A stretch of 45,274 nt of DNA from a virus: positions 1-45,274 of the IMG/VR virus record IMGVR_UViG_3300046499_000150, one strand, 5' to 3'. The translations under genes were made by a program, and so were the position numbers. The notes below the pieces were generated by a model that saw only the letters and a list, made by a program, of their open reading frames with translations, made no database searches and was not told the DNA's origin. Position 1 is the stretch's first letter. Every line of letters begins with the position of its first letter. This document shows, piece by piece, positions 8,812-15,920 of the stretch.

Positions 8812-9724
8812 ACACACGGGGCGACACAAGTTTGATCGGTTTGTTGTCCTCAACGTCGCTGCCAGGACGATTTGCCGGTACAGATATCCTCTGCATCCCA
8901 CCTTTTAACCATTTCTCCCACAGATACGCTATCGTGATCTGTCCCGGTGCGTTCATAGGCTTCGATGGATCATACTCAGCTACAAAAGACGAGCTATCCT
9001 TCTGATCGAAGATACGAGTTTTCATTGGCCGCCTATTACCGGAATTTCTTACTGTCACAATCCGTGACCGCTTACCACCGGCATCCTGTCTGAAGTTCCA
9101 CACCTCACTTAGCGATCCTGTCATGCCATTGATAAGCTGGCCTCCCAACCCCATCGTGATATGCATGATCGTTTCCACACCGTTCTGCATTTTGGTAACA
9201 GGATCGGACTCGTGAGCGATGAATATGATATGCACTCGATGCTTCCCAGTTACGGCTAGTAAACTCCTTACCAAGCCGATCAGGTTCTGGTTCCTTCCGC
9301 CATATGCACCCATGCCCGGCTGCTGCATCGTAGGCGTAAACCCCCGACTTGCTCCCACCCCGTCGGCTACAGCCTTCTGCAAGGCGAAATACTGTATCGC
9401 TGTTAAGTTATCCACTACCACCGTTTTGATATTCCTATTCTCGAACAGTTCCATATCAAGCCCAAACGGATTGGTCCCCGTCCCGTGCTTGAATATCTCA
9501 TCGTAGGGTACACTAGAGAAGTCCTTATAATAGATATCTCCTTCCTTCCTCCCAACGACACTGAGGTGCTCACCCTCGTCGAACGAGAGCCACAACTTGT
9601 CCCCCGGTGCGGTTGCCGCATACGTTGTCTTACCCGCTCCAGACGGTCCCCACATAAGCATAGATATCCGAGCCGAGCCATCGGCCCCTTTCTTTGTTGG
9701 GAACAGTGTGACCCTTCCATTCAT
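8810..9724 (-). CDS. Sak4-like RecA-family ATPase (AAA_24)
   Basis: A 304-residue ATP-binding protein. The P-loop is GPSGAGKTT near residue 28, a Walker-B-like KTVVVDN lies near 100, and a further VHIIFIAHES strand near 170 fits the RecA core. Phage proteins of this size and pattern are annotated as AAA_24 or Sak4, single-strand annealing/recombination ATPases that work with an SSB-type partner. Here the DUF669-like gene follows two genes later and a Cas4-like nuclease precedes it with an ATGA overlap, so translation is probably coupled. Likely role: recombination-dependent replication or repair of phage DNA. The stop codon lies in a hairpin. Confidence 0.85.
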   Translation of the reverse strand: MNGRVTLFPTKKGADGSARISMLMWGPSGAGKTTYAATAPGDKLWLSFDEGEHLSVVGRKEGDIYYKDFSSVPYDEIFKHGTGTNPFGLDMELFENRNIKTVVVDNLTAIQYFALQKAVADGVGASRGFTPTMQQPGMGAYGGRNQNLIGLVRSLLAVTGKHRVHIIFIAHESDPVTKMQNGVETIMHITMGLGGQLINGMTGSLSEVWNFRQDAGGKRSRIVTVRNSGNRRPMKTRIFDQKDSSSFVAEYDPSKPMNAPGQITIAYLWEKWLKGGMQRISVPANRPGSDVEDNKPIKLVSPRV

Positions 9725-10725
9725 TCTTGCACCGCTCGTTCGCTGGGGGAAGGAACCACATCAATCATTTGGTGCCACTGTTCTCTCCGACCCTCAGGAG
9801 TGTCACCGCAAAACGGAATGAGAGCACATGGACGGAAATACCTGTTACACGAATGGGTACGGCGTTCGGTATGTTCCCAGTCGATCTGATACTCTTCGAA
9901 TATCTCCACCTGACGCCGTACCCAATTGGCCCAGTGTTGTATATCATCCTGCGTCCTTCGGACAGACTCAACGTGAACGTCCTCACCTCGGTACATAGGT
10001 TTGAGCCGACAGCCATAAACTCTCGCGTGGTACATGCTAAATTCAAACGTTGCCATCCCACAAGCCATATACCCGGTAATCTGATGCCGTATCTTAAACG
10101 ACTCAATCCAGGCTCTGTCCATGCGAGCCGCTGTCTTGTTCTCCGCCATAGTGACCCGATTGTTCCTTGTAGCATTGCACAATATCCCATCCATAGTTCC
10201 AATGAACCGGACACGCTTGCCGTCCATATACACCAGGATACAATCGAAGACTTGCTCTACTCCTGTCGGTTTCAGTGGTGCCTTCGGGTCCGCTACCCAA
10301 ACCGGCCAAGCGTGAATGTGCGGATATGTCTCCTTAGCGTACACAACCGCCGCGGTCTGCATATTGGAGAGCGTCCGCGTCTTATCGCTTGGATCGTCGT
10401 AATACCCACTCGTGTTCAACACCTCGACAGCTAGCTGTCCTAGTTGATCCATGTGTCCAGTGTACTTCTCAGTGTTCTTCCAGATCTCTTTCCACCGTGC
10501 CTCGGTAAAGATCCGCTCCCCTGTTACCTTCGCGTGGTCTGGAAGGTCCTGCATGTTGTGTAGCTGCCATACACGCATTGCAGCAAAGAACTGGTGCATG
10601 GCCTCGCCGGCCTCTAAGGCCAAAGCTCTCGCATGTTGAGGATATTGTCTTTGCATATGCACAACCCCAAATGTTGGGCATTCAGATATTCCTTCTAATC
10701 TGCTGTTCGAGAAAGCCCGGAGCAT
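9721..10725 (-). CDS. PD-(D/E)XK nuclease of the Cas4/AddB type with probable Fe-S cluster
   Basis: A 334-residue nuclease from the ATG at 10725 (GGAG six bases upstream). The frame extends to 10869, but the extra 48 residues are low-complexity P/S/T and would overlap the gene before it by 188 bases. The Cas4/AddB features are an N-terminal cysteine (SECPTFG), GEAMHQFF as the motif I His, FIGTMDGIL as the catalytic Asp motif, AENKTAAR as the (D/E)XK motif, and a C-terminal CNRYFRPCALIPFC that supplies three more cysteines. Four such cysteines usually hold a 4Fe-4S cluster. Inferred role: 5'-3' resection making single strands for the Sak4-like ATPase. Confidence 0.85.
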   Translation of the reverse strand: MLRAFSNSRLEGISECPTFGVVHMQRQYPQHARALALEAGEAMHQFFAAMRVWQLHNMQDLPDHAKVTGERIFTEARWKEIWKNTEKYTGHMDQLGQLAVEVLNTSGYYDDPSDKTRTLSNMQTAAVVYAKETYPHIHAWPVWVADPKAPLKPTGVEQVFDCILVYMDGKRVRFIGTMDGILCNATRNNRVTMAENKTAARMDRAWIESFKIRHQITGYMACGMATFEFSMYHARVYGCRLKPMYRGEDVHVESVRRTQDDIQHWANWVRRQVEIFEEYQIDWEHTERRTHSCNRYFRPCALIPFCGDTPEGRREQWHQMIDVVPSPSERAVQE

Positions 10726-11050
10726 CTTTGTCTCCGCTGGCAATGTTTTCTCTATCGCCCTCAGTTCGTAGAAGTGTTGGCTCGCCGAGGAAACCGACGG
10801 CTGACTCGAAGTCTGGGGTGAGGTTGGGACCGTCGTGGGTTTGCTTGGACTGACAGGCTTCGTCCGCATTGTAGTACCCCTTTATCTGCTGGTGCCAAGT
10901 ATTGAGCACCTGTATGAAGTTCTCAAAGTTCAGTTCGTGTGTCTCACACAAGCGTTCGAGAGATTTCGTGAACTCGTACCGTGTACATTCTGGCTCGTGT
11001 TCGAAGAATGTGCCATCGGCTGCCAGATATCCATTAACTTGCTTTGGCAC
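10682..11050 (-). CDS. Hypothetical protein; start GTG
   Basis: A 122-residue protein beginning PKQVNGYLAADGTFFE. The GTG at 11050 follows a strong AGGAGG at seven bases. The N-terminal half is a plausible folded domain; the last 50 residues are charged and overlap the upstream extension of the nuclease frame. A dispersed-repeat copy at 10936-10950 is read as LCETH in a helix (SLERLCETHELNFENF), so the repeat has been fitted into protein here. It overlaps the next gene by 44 bases and the previous one by 17. Confidence 0.7.
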   Translation of the reverse strand: MPKQVNGYLAADGTFFEHEPECTRYEFTKSLERLCETHELNFENFIQVLNTWHQQIKGYYNADEACQSKQTHDGPNLTPDFESAVGFLGEPTLLRTEGDRENIASGDKDAPGFLEQQIRRNI

Positions 11051-11363
11051 TGGCTCCCTCCTTGACTACAAATAACAACGGTCCCGCTATCAGCATCCGG
11101 TCAGGCTCGCCCTTTGGACATGACTTCAACCACAATGCCGACGCAATAGGATTGAATGCCATTCCCTTGATCTTCCCCTCTTCATTACAGTACGCAATCC
11201 CCCGTTTGTACTTCTTGCCATCTAGTTCCATCGAAGTGAAATATGGACAGACTTGAAACATCCCATCAACATATCCTTGTATCTCCTTCCACCCTGGGTG
11301 TTTCTTGTGTGTCTCACACACGATCTTGCCATCAGGTGCGATAGTGATGATCTTAAACGGCAT
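11034..11363 (-). CDS. DUF3846-like phage protein
   Basis: A 109-residue protein starting MPFKIITIAPDGKI, with AGGA upstream. The pattern of a short beta strand, IQGYVDGMFQVCPYF, a DGKKYKRGIAYCNEEGKIKG block, FNPIASALW, and a final hydrophobic strand (MLIAGPLLFVV) matches the DUF3846 family, found widely in phages and plasmids without an assigned function. A dispersed-repeat copy (11306-11320) encodes VCETH near residue 18. It overlaps the following gene by 17 bases. Confidence 0.8.
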   Translation of the reverse strand: MPFKIITIAPDGKIVCETHKKHPGWKEIQGYVDGMFQVCPYFTSMELDGKKYKRGIAYCNEEGKIKGMAFNPIASALWLKSCPKGEPDRMLIAGPLLFVVKEGASAKAS

Positions 11364-11364
11364 G

Positions 11365-11637
11365 TCAGTCCTCATTCGTCAGGGGTTCACTATCAACGGA
11401 TATGCCATCCTCTCGGCCCGTAACATGCCTGTTCAACAGCTTGAGCCGGTCGTCCAGAACCTCATGCAGACCAACCATACCCTGTATGGAATTTGCCAGT
11501 GCATTGATCAGTTCACTGCACATATCCAATTGCTTACCCATGTCGAGTTGACGTTCGTACATCAATCCCAACATATACCGCAACCCTGGATCACTCACAC
11601 GGTGTCGCAGTTGCCTATTGAACTCGTTCCAATCCAT
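11365..11637 (-). CDS. Hypothetical helical protein
   Basis: A 90-residue protein starting MDWNEFNRQLRHRV, predicted nearly all-helical with many leucines and methionines (MLGLMYERQLDMGKQLDM, then LHEVLDDRLKLLNR), so coiled-coil pairing is likely. The start ATG overlaps the stop of the gene before it (TAATG), a sign of coupled translation. No family is recognised. Confidence 0.75.
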   Translation of the reverse strand: MDWNEFNRQLRHRVSDPGLRYMLGLMYERQLDMGKQLDMCSELINALANSIQGMVGLHEVLDDRLKLLNRHVTGREDGISVDSEPLTNED

Positions 11638-11987
11638 TACTCTCCCTCCTTCTTAAAGAACTTGTGAACCATGTCGCTCGCAGCAGTCTTATCCTTCACA
11701 GCCTGCTCGATGCCGCGATCATAGTAGAAGTCAAAGTTCGACCTGGCAACACTGACCAGATCAATCGTTGGGGCACGCTGTTCTCGCTGGCAGTTCTCAC
11801 ACTCCGCTACGTGAATGGCATACTGTGCCTCGATCAAGGAGACAACACTTCCACACGCAGCAGCATACACCGCAATCGCGGTGTCCTCTGGCCACATATT
11901 GTACAGCTTGACCAGCATACGCTGTAGGTCAAGGAACACCTCAACCTGTTCCGGGCTACCCTTTATGACCTCGAACTCGTCATCCAT
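11637..11987 (-). CDS. Hypothetical protein with a cysteine pair
   Basis: A 116-residue protein starting MDDEFEVIKGSPEQ with GAGGAA upstream. A helical hydrophobic centre (DTAIAVYAAACGSVVSLIEAQYAI) precedes CENC, which could bind metal, and the C-terminus is lysine-rich. It is one of a run of small genes (11.0-14.5 kb) with overlapping ends, probably early host-takeover or regulatory genes by analogy with other phages. The function is unknown. Confidence 0.75.
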   Translation of the reverse strand: MDDEFEVIKGSPEQVEVFLDLQRMLVKLYNMWPEDTAIAVYAAACGSVVSLIEAQYAIHVAECENCQREQRAPTIDLVSVARSNFDFYYDRGIEQAVKDKTAASDMVHKFFKKEGE

Positions 11988-11989
11988 GA

Positions 11990-12298
11990 CTATTTCCTCT
12001 TGGAGAGTGCGATGCGGTCCATAGTCAAACTCAACTCTGTCCTTATCATCTGACAGTTATTAAGGTACTCCTCCACTTTCACAATGTCGTTATCTATCCG
12101 TAACAACGCCTTGCCCAATGCCTCATAGTTCCGTGCGAGTTTGTTCGAGAGCGTGCCACTCTCACGCTCAAGTCGTAGCATCTTAGATTGGTGGTATTCC
12201 ATTGCACCAGCGAGGCGTCGAAGCCTTACCTGTTCGAGGTGGGCTTCGACTTCTTCTCTGGTGTGATCATCGAAACTCGGTGCCAACACCAATGGCAT
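11990..12298 (-). CDS. Hypothetical coiled-coil protein
   Basis: A 102-residue protein starting MPLVLAPSFDDHTREE; AAGGGG lies six bases upstream. From residue 12 on it is a nearly continuous charged helix (REEVEAHLEQVRLRRLAGAM and onward to LSLTMDRIALSKRK), which suggests an extended coiled coil. It lies two bases from the next gene and one base from the previous stop. Function unknown. Confidence 0.75.
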   Translation of the reverse strand: MPLVLAPSFDDHTREEVEAHLEQVRLRRLAGAMEYHQSKMLRLERESGTLSNKLARNYEALGKALLRIDNDIVKVEEYLNNCQMIRTELSLTMDRIALSKRK

Positions 12299-12299
12299 G

Positions 12300-12728
12300 T
12301 TACGCCCCCTTCTCGGCGACGGTCAGTCGTCGCACCTGGGTTGTCCCCGGCCTCTTGGCCTCCTCGATAAGTTGCTTGGTCATACTCACAGGGACCTTGT
12401 AGTCCTTCATCAGCTTCTCGGCGAGCCAATCGGAGTTGAACTCTCTACGCGGCACGCTCACATTGACCTGAACGCTGAACTTGCCACTCTCAGCCAATAC
12501 GTGGTTTCCCGGAGTGGTGATCGTTTTTGGGTCGTCTATCATCTCTTCCTTGATCATGGTTTCGAGAAGCTTCTCGTACTTCTTCTCGGCCATCTGTTGA
12601 ACCTTCTTCCACAATATCAACAGTGCGAAACTCTTGCCTCTGTTCGTCTTGTCAGGGAACTTCAGACGCTCGGGCATTCCCTCAACGTCCATAACGATCT
12701 GCGCTTGGTAACTAAGTTCGTCTGTCAT
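12300..12728 (-). CDS. Hypothetical protein
   Basis: A 142-residue protein starting MTDELSYQAQIVMDVEG. The ATG at 12728 is preceded by the leader AAAACAGGAG that follows a dispersed-repeat copy (12744-12758), a leader shared by several leftward genes. It has a lysine-rich helix (KKVQQMAEKKYEKLLETMIKE), a beta-rich middle, and a TQVRRLTVAEKGA tail. No known family is seen. Its stop (TAA) touches the next ATG. Confidence 0.75.
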   Translation of the reverse strand: MTDELSYQAQIVMDVEGMPERLKFPDKTNRGKSFALLILWKKVQQMAEKKYEKLLETMIKEEMIDDPKTITTPGNHVLAESGKFSVQVNVSVPRREFNSDWLAEKLMKDYKVPVSMTKQLIEEAKRPGTTQVRRLTVAEKGA

Positions 12729-12729
12729 G

Positions 12730-12909
12730 CTACTCTCCTGTTTTGTGTGTCTCACACACGATAAACATGAAACTACTTGCATCCGGTGCGTGTGTAACAA
12801 TCTGAGCCACAACCTTCTTCAGATTGTACAAACTCTCCGGGTTGCACTCAATCTCCTTTTCCGCTCCGTCGGGATAGTTCACTGTCACCTTCACGTTGTA
12901 CTTGCTCAT
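12730..12909 (-). CDS. Small hypothetical protein whose C-terminus is encoded by the dispersed repeat
   Basis: A 59-residue protein starting MSKYNVKVTVNYPDG (an ATG six bases earlier is also possible). It reads as a compact alpha/beta protein with two strands, a helix (LYNLKKVVAQIV) and a strand. The last ten codons are the repeat copy 12744-12758 plus the ribosome site of the next gene, giving the tail VCETHKTGE. Its 5' end overlaps the frame 12848-13162 by about 60 bases. Confidence is moderate because of that overlap. Confidence 0.6.
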   Translation of the reverse strand: MSKYNVKVTVNYPDGAEKEIECNPESLYNLKKVVAQIVTHAPDASSFMFIVCETHKTGE

Positions 12910-13162
12910 CTTCAAGCATCCTAAGTTTTCTCTTCAGATGACTAACCAACGACATGAATACTTCACCACTCTCCCTTGGCTCAGCCGCACTAGAAGCAAC
13001 AATGAGAGCGGTAAACATCATCATGGTGGCTGTGGCACTGGCGAACGCTTCCTGTTCGGTAGACCCGGCTATCTCATGCCGCGTTACCGTATCCTTCAGC
13101 CAAAGTCTCAGCTTCTCGTCTGCCCAATTCTCGATATCCTTCTTGATCCTAGGATCGACCAT
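12848..13162 (-). CDS. Hypothetical protein with central hydrophobic helix
   Basis: A 104-residue protein starting MVDPRIKKDIENWADEK; the ATG at 13162 has GGAGG five bases upstream. Residues about 37-62 (EAFASATATMMMFTALIVASSAAE) form an Ala/Met-rich helix that could be buried or membrane-associated. The C-terminus is charged. The last 60 bases overlap the next gene in another frame, so one of the two tails may be less conserved. Function unknown. Confidence 0.65.
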   Translation of the reverse strand: MVDPRIKKDIENWADEKLRLWLKDTVTRHEIAGSTEQEAFASATATMMMFTALIVASSAAEPRESGEVFMSLVSHLKRKLRMLEDEQVQREGDSELSRRSGKGD

Positions 13163-13163
13163 C

Positions 13164-13274
13164 TCATCCTCCAAAGGTCATAAGCGTTATCACAACAGTG
13201 AATATGGCTACAGCTATCGCAGCTACCGTGAAGGCCATAATCTTCGCGGCAGACAGATCATCCTCGTACATCAT
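13164..13274 (-). CDS. 36-residue single-pass membrane peptide
   Basis: Reads MMYEDDLSAAKIMAFTVAAI and continues through a hydrophobic stretch to LMTFGG. AGGAG lies upstream of the ATG at 13274. The start overlaps the stop of the gene before it (TGATG) and the stop (TGA) lies two bases from the next ATG, so it fits the operon exactly. Residues about 11-33 form one transmembrane helix with an acidic N-terminus. It could be a small inner-membrane peptide affecting the host or lysis; there is no direct evidence for either. Confidence 0.75.
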   Translation of the reverse strand: MMYEDDLSAAKIMAFTVAAIAVAIFTVVITLMTFGG

Positions 13275-13480
13275 CACTCCTTGTTTGTGTGTCTCACACA
13301 GAGAACTTCGATAGTTTTCTCGTACTCAAACAACTCGGCCTCAGGGTTAATTTTCTGGGTAAGCCTACCGCTAACAACGTCCCAACACGCTAGCCTGAGT
13401 GGAACAACACAACCATAGCTTCTATTCCACTGCCTCTCCATCAAGCTACGTAGCTTCCTTGGGTTTGGATAAGAGTACAT
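13274..13480 (-). CDS. Small hypothetical protein ending in repeat-encoded residues
   Basis: A 68-residue protein starting MYSYPNPRKLRSLMER. The ATG at 13480 has GGGAG at a good distance and overlaps the previous gene by 35 bases; an alternative ATG at 13441 would remove the overlap but has no clear ribosome site. It ends VLCVRHTNKE, where CVRHT is the dispersed-repeat copy 13286-13300 and NKE precedes the next gene's AGGAG. A 14-bp perfect palindrome (AAGCTACGTAGCTT) lies at the boundary with the gene before it. Function unknown. Confidence 0.6.
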   Translation of the reverse strand: MYSYPNPRKLRSLMERQWNRSYGCVVPLRLACWDVVSGRLTQKINPEAELFEYEKTIEVLCVRHTNKE

Positions 13481-13649
13481 CGATCTCTCCCTGCAATCGC
13501 TCGATCTCTGCCCTCAACAGCATGTCACCACCATTCCGCTTCCAGATCTCCAACTCTATACGCAACTGTGCAACCTCTTCATCGCGAGCCTGCCAGCCAT
13601 TGGCATATGCTGCACGCTCACCTGGAGACATGACCCTTTCTCCATTCAT
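13446..13649 (-). CDS. Hypothetical coiled-coil protein
   Basis: A 67-residue protein starting MNGERVMSPGERAAY. After a short N-terminal segment it is a charged heptad-like helix (VAQLRIELEIWKR, then RAEIERLQGEIDVLLSK), so it is probably a dimeric coiled coil. The start overlaps the stop of the gene before it (ATGA). No family is recognised. Confidence 0.75.
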   Translation of the reverse strand: MNGERVMSPGERAAYANGWQARDEEVAQLRIELEIWKRNGGDMLLRAEIERLQGEIDVLLSKPKEAT

Positions 13650-13906
13650 CTATTTGCCCTCTTGTTGATGATCTCACGTCGCCTACCACTCGGAGCAACG
13701 GTCACAGTCTTCACCGTACCGTTACTCAACACCTGCGTGAACGTTCCATAGGTCCGCGTGAAATCATACGCGGTCCATATCTTGACCTCACCCCTACGTG
13801 TCACCTCGATTAACGGCACTTGTGCCGTTAGTCCTTCCAACGCCACAAAGTCTTTGAGCCTGTCCAACGGCAACGGCCCCCGCCATGCATATCGAGATCC
13901 TACCAT
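13646..13906 (-). CDS. Hypothetical basic protein
   Basis: An 86-residue protein starting MVGSRYAWRGPLPLDR. It is basic, with a strand-rich middle (EVKIWTAYDFTRTYGTF, then GTVKTVTVAPS) and a C-terminal GRRREIINKRANR that could bind nucleic acid. It overlaps neighbours by 7 and 4 bases. No family is recognised. Confidence 0.75.
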   Translation of the reverse strand: MVGSRYAWRGPLPLDRLKDFVALEGLTAQVPLIEVTRRGEVKIWTAYDFTRTYGTFTQVLSNGTVKTVTVAPSGRRREIINKRANR

Positions 13907-14250
13907 TGTTTCTGCCTCGCAAATAGAGCAGTCTCTTTCATCTTCTTAATCGGCAGTAAGGCATCGAGGTCGTAGTATACCTCACCACTCGTGTTACTCA
14001 CAACACTGTACGAATATGTGTGAGACTTACTGATCCAGTCAAGCCCCTGTGCGAAATGCTCGGTGTACTCATCATCCGTCATAATCGCATTCTGGATCTG
14101 TACTATGTCATTCGCGACCAGATCGAAGTATTGCGGCACATGCTTCTCAGGTGACATCCTCTTCTGATTGATAAACCATAAGATCATTTCCAACCGCCTA
14201 ATTGCTGCTTTGGCAGCAACCTCGGCCTTATCCAAGTTGTCCATGATCAT
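13900..14250 (-). CDS. Hypothetical protein
   Basis: A 116-residue protein starting MIMDNLDKAEVAAKAA. The ATG at 14250 is preceded by AGGAAG and overlaps the stop of the preceding gene (ATGA). A helical N-terminal half (AAIRRLEMILWFINQKR) is followed by DDEYTEHFAQGLDWI and a beta-rich segment. The frame reads on upstream through repeat 14261-14275, but the ribosome site argues for the shorter form. Function unknown. Confidence 0.75.
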   Translation of the reverse strand: MIMDNLDKAEVAAKAAIRRLEMILWFINQKRMSPEKHVPQYFDLVANDIVQIQNAIMTDDEYTEHFAQGLDWISKSHTYSYSVVSNTSGEVYYDLDALLPIKKMKETALFARQKQW

Positions 14251-14498
14251 TCTGCTTCCTTGTGTGTCACAAACGGAACCAAGTCTCGGTTCAGTCCCTT
14301 CTCTCTGGTCCACTCACACACAGTACAATCACCACCATCCGTGATAATCACACGTTTAGTGATGCCAAACCGCACTGCTACATTGTTGGTATAGTGCTGA
14401 AACGCCTTCACGGCCTCTTCAGCCGACACGAAGTGTCTCACCCGCTCTTGGATGTCACCATCCAGCCACTGGTACACAGAAAATTCATCGACGCTCAT
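14247..14498 (-). CDS. Hypothetical protein, first gene after the leftward promoter
   Basis: An 83-residue protein starting MSVDEFSVYQWLDGD. The ATG at 14498 has the repeat-plus-AAAACAGGAG leader. It contains AEEAVKAFQHYTNNVAVRFG, a strand pair with two cysteines (CTVC), and ends FVTHKEAE, encoded by a degenerate repeat copy (14261-14275) plus the next ribosome site. It is the first gene downstream of the 14572-14600 promoter, so it should be among the earliest made. Function unknown. Confidence 0.75.
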   Translation of the reverse strand: MSVDEFSVYQWLDGDIQERVRHFVSAEEAVKAFQHYTNNVAVRFGITKRVIITDGGDCTVCEWTREKGLNRDLVPFVTHKEAE

Positions 14499-14571
14499 TG
14501 TGATTGCTCCTGTTTTGTGTGTCTCACACGGAAGTTCAGGTCCGTGGTCGCAAAGTTCTGGTGTATGCATT

Positions 14572-14600
14572 ATGATATCAGAATGCATACACGCTGTCAA
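14572..14600 (-). promoter_or_regulatory. Strong sigma70-type promoter, leftward
   Basis: Read on the minus strand: a perfect -35 TTGACA (14600-14595), a 17-base spacer, and -10 TATCAT (14577-14572, five of six). The 17 bases ending with the -35 (AAAAATAGTGCTTGACA) are identical to those at the rightward promoter 18509-18525. A dispersed-repeat copy (14516-14530) lies about 35 bases into the transcript. It should drive the 14498-to-3305 operon by host RNA polymerase. Confidence 0.85.
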
Positions 14601-14759
14601 GCACTATTTTTCGTGAAAGTCCAACTATTTTTTGTGATGTCTGCAATACAAAATGGAATGTATCTTGGCCAACGCAGTTAGCTCAGGAACGTCCCGCGTC
14701 ATACGGATTAACAGTTGACACAACTTCAGTTGTATATACGTCCGCATACCTACCTCCAT
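14601..14759. other. Non-coding spacer between promoter and terminator
   Basis: I see no gene here. The region separates the terminator of the 14892-15836 gene from the promoter of the downstream operon. A small inverted repeat (CAACT-TC-AGTTG at 14721-14732) and a TTGACA at 14715 without a matching -10 are present; neither has a clear role. Confidence 0.5.
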
Positions 14760-14798
14760 AAAAAAGAGGCACGGAGGGTGCTAGGTCCCATCCGTGCC
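14760..14798 (-). terminator. Rho-independent terminator, leftward
   Basis: On the minus strand, arms GGCACGGA and TCCGTGCC (14798-14791 with 14775-14768) close a 15-base loop and are followed by TC and six T residues. It lies downstream of the stop codon at 14892 and separates that gene from the promoter at 14600. Confidence 0.88.
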
Positions 14799-14854
14799 CA
14801 AGTTGCGGGACACCGGCTCTCGGGGGGTTTCCCGGCCGATGTTCCCGGAGAGAT

Positions 14855-14881
14855 GGGGCTTGTGTGTCTCACACAAGCCCC
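14855..14881. repeat. Extended copy of the dispersed repeat: 12-bp stem
   Basis: Arms GGGGCTTGTGTG (14855-14866) and the matching 14870-14881 around the loop TCT form a perfect 12-bp stem just after the stop of the 14892-15836 gene. The U-rich terminator follows separately about 60 bases on, so this hairpin has some other role, such as protecting or processing the transcript end. Confidence 0.8.
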
Positions 14882-14891
14882 CTATTCGCGT

Positions 14892-15836
14892 TTACGCGGC
14901 GGCCTCCTCCCCGCTACCATTGCGCTGTATTGCCGCATCACATGCCTCGGCCAAAGCCTCAATAGCCGTAGCAAGCTCGTCGCCGAAATCCTTCAGCTTG
15001 CCAAGCGCCGTTGTGATGCTCTGTACCGCGCTGATCACATCCTTCTCATTGAGAGGATTAATTTCCTTCGCGCTTTGCGCCCTCGTCGGAATTGCCTTGT
15101 TCCGACTTGCCGCACCGATCCTCGCGAGTTCAGTGAAGCTTGGGATTTTAGTCAGCTTGACTTGTTTCCCATTGTCCACCACTTCGCGCTTCTCGTTCAG
15201 CGACACCTTGTCAACGTCGAAGTGTTCCTTCACCGCCTTGCCGGTCAGCATAAGGTGCCCTGTCACCTTATCCTCTTCCGCCTGAATACCCTTGAGTACC
15301 AGGGCATCCGCAGCTTTGATGCACTTCGTCATAGCCGCAGCGAAGTTAGAACGGAAGTTCTCCTTCGCTTGGAACCCTGGGAGATTTTTGTCCTCCTTAG
15401 GCTGCGGAAGATATTCCTTAGTCCACGGGGCGAGTTCATACCTTTGGACCCCATCCTCCCCAGTCTTTGCCACTTTGAGGCCAATCACAACCTCACACCT
15501 CTGCCTCAAGTCTCTCAGCTTCTCGCCCTTCTCCTGATAGATATCCTCAAGCTTGATATTCTTGTCAATTGACGCTGCCTTCGCGAATGCCACGGTCATG
15601 ATTTTCAAGGCATGGCCCTTCTGCCGATTGGTCTGGTCTTCGAGATTAGCAATCTCGCTTTCGAGATCCTTAGTCTCTTTCCAGGCCATAACAGCCTGTT
15701 GACCAACATCAGTTGCGAGTGCCCTAGGATTGATGTACGCTTGAACCTGCTTTGATGCTTCCGCCACGGTCTTAGTCTCCTTTATGAGTTTGTCTACAGT
15801 TGCCTTAGAGGCGAGTGTTACGGGCTTCTTTGCCAT
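14892..15836 (-). CDS. Hypothetical 314-residue protein, separately transcribed
   Basis: Starts MAKKPVTLASKATVDKLIKE after the AAAACAGGA leader. It is lysine/alanine-rich and mostly helical, with a coiled-coil segment (WKETKDLESEIANLEDQTNR near residues 50-70) and an Ala-rich C-terminal helix pair. The charge pattern would suit a nucleic-acid-binding or scaffolding role, but I recognise no family. It has its own terminator, and a 9-bp inverted repeat CAGTTGATC/GATCAACTG (15862-15883) lies just before its ribosome site, so it is probably regulated on its own. It is the largest unexplained gene in the leftward arm. Confidence 0.85.
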   Translation of the reverse strand: MAKKPVTLASKATVDKLIKETKTVAEASKQVQAYINPRALATDVGQQAVMAWKETKDLESEIANLEDQTNRQKGHALKIMTVAFAKAASIDKNIKLEDIYQEKGEKLRDLRQRCEVVIGLKVAKTGEDGVQRYELAPWTKEYLPQPKEDKNLPGFQAKENFRSNFAAAMTKCIKAADALVLKGIQAEEDKVTGHLMLTGKAVKEHFDVDKVSLNEKREVVDNGKQVKLTKIPSFTELARIGAASRNKAIPTRAQSAKEINPLNEKDVISAVQSITTALGKLKDFGDELATAIEALAEACDAAIQRNGSGEEAAA

Positions 15837-15861
15837 GACTAACGTTCCTGTTTTCGCGTTT

Positions 15862-15883
15862 CAGTTGATCGGTTGATCAACTG
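15862..15883. promoter_or_regulatory. Operator-like inverted repeat upstream of the 314-residue gene
   Basis: Arms CAGTTGATC and GATCAACTG with a four-base GGTT centre. It lies in the 84-base gap between the 81-residue gene and the 314-residue gene, next to a dispersed-repeat copy (15902-15916). In RNA it would make a 9-bp hairpin about 25 bases before the start codon; as DNA it would be a typical dimer-binding site. Confidence 0.55.
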
Positions 15884-15920
15884 TATGCATCCTCGCACGT
15901 TTGTGTGTCACACACAAGCG

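Noticed and set aside
10726-10869. N-terminal 48-residue extension of the Cas4-like nuclease
   Set aside because: It is Pro/Ser/Thr low complexity, overlaps the previous gene by 188 bases, and a better ribosome site serves the ATG at 10725.
14017-14031. A further copy of the dispersed repeat
   Set aside because: Only the left half (TGTGTGAGA) is intact; the right arm is lost, so it was not counted.
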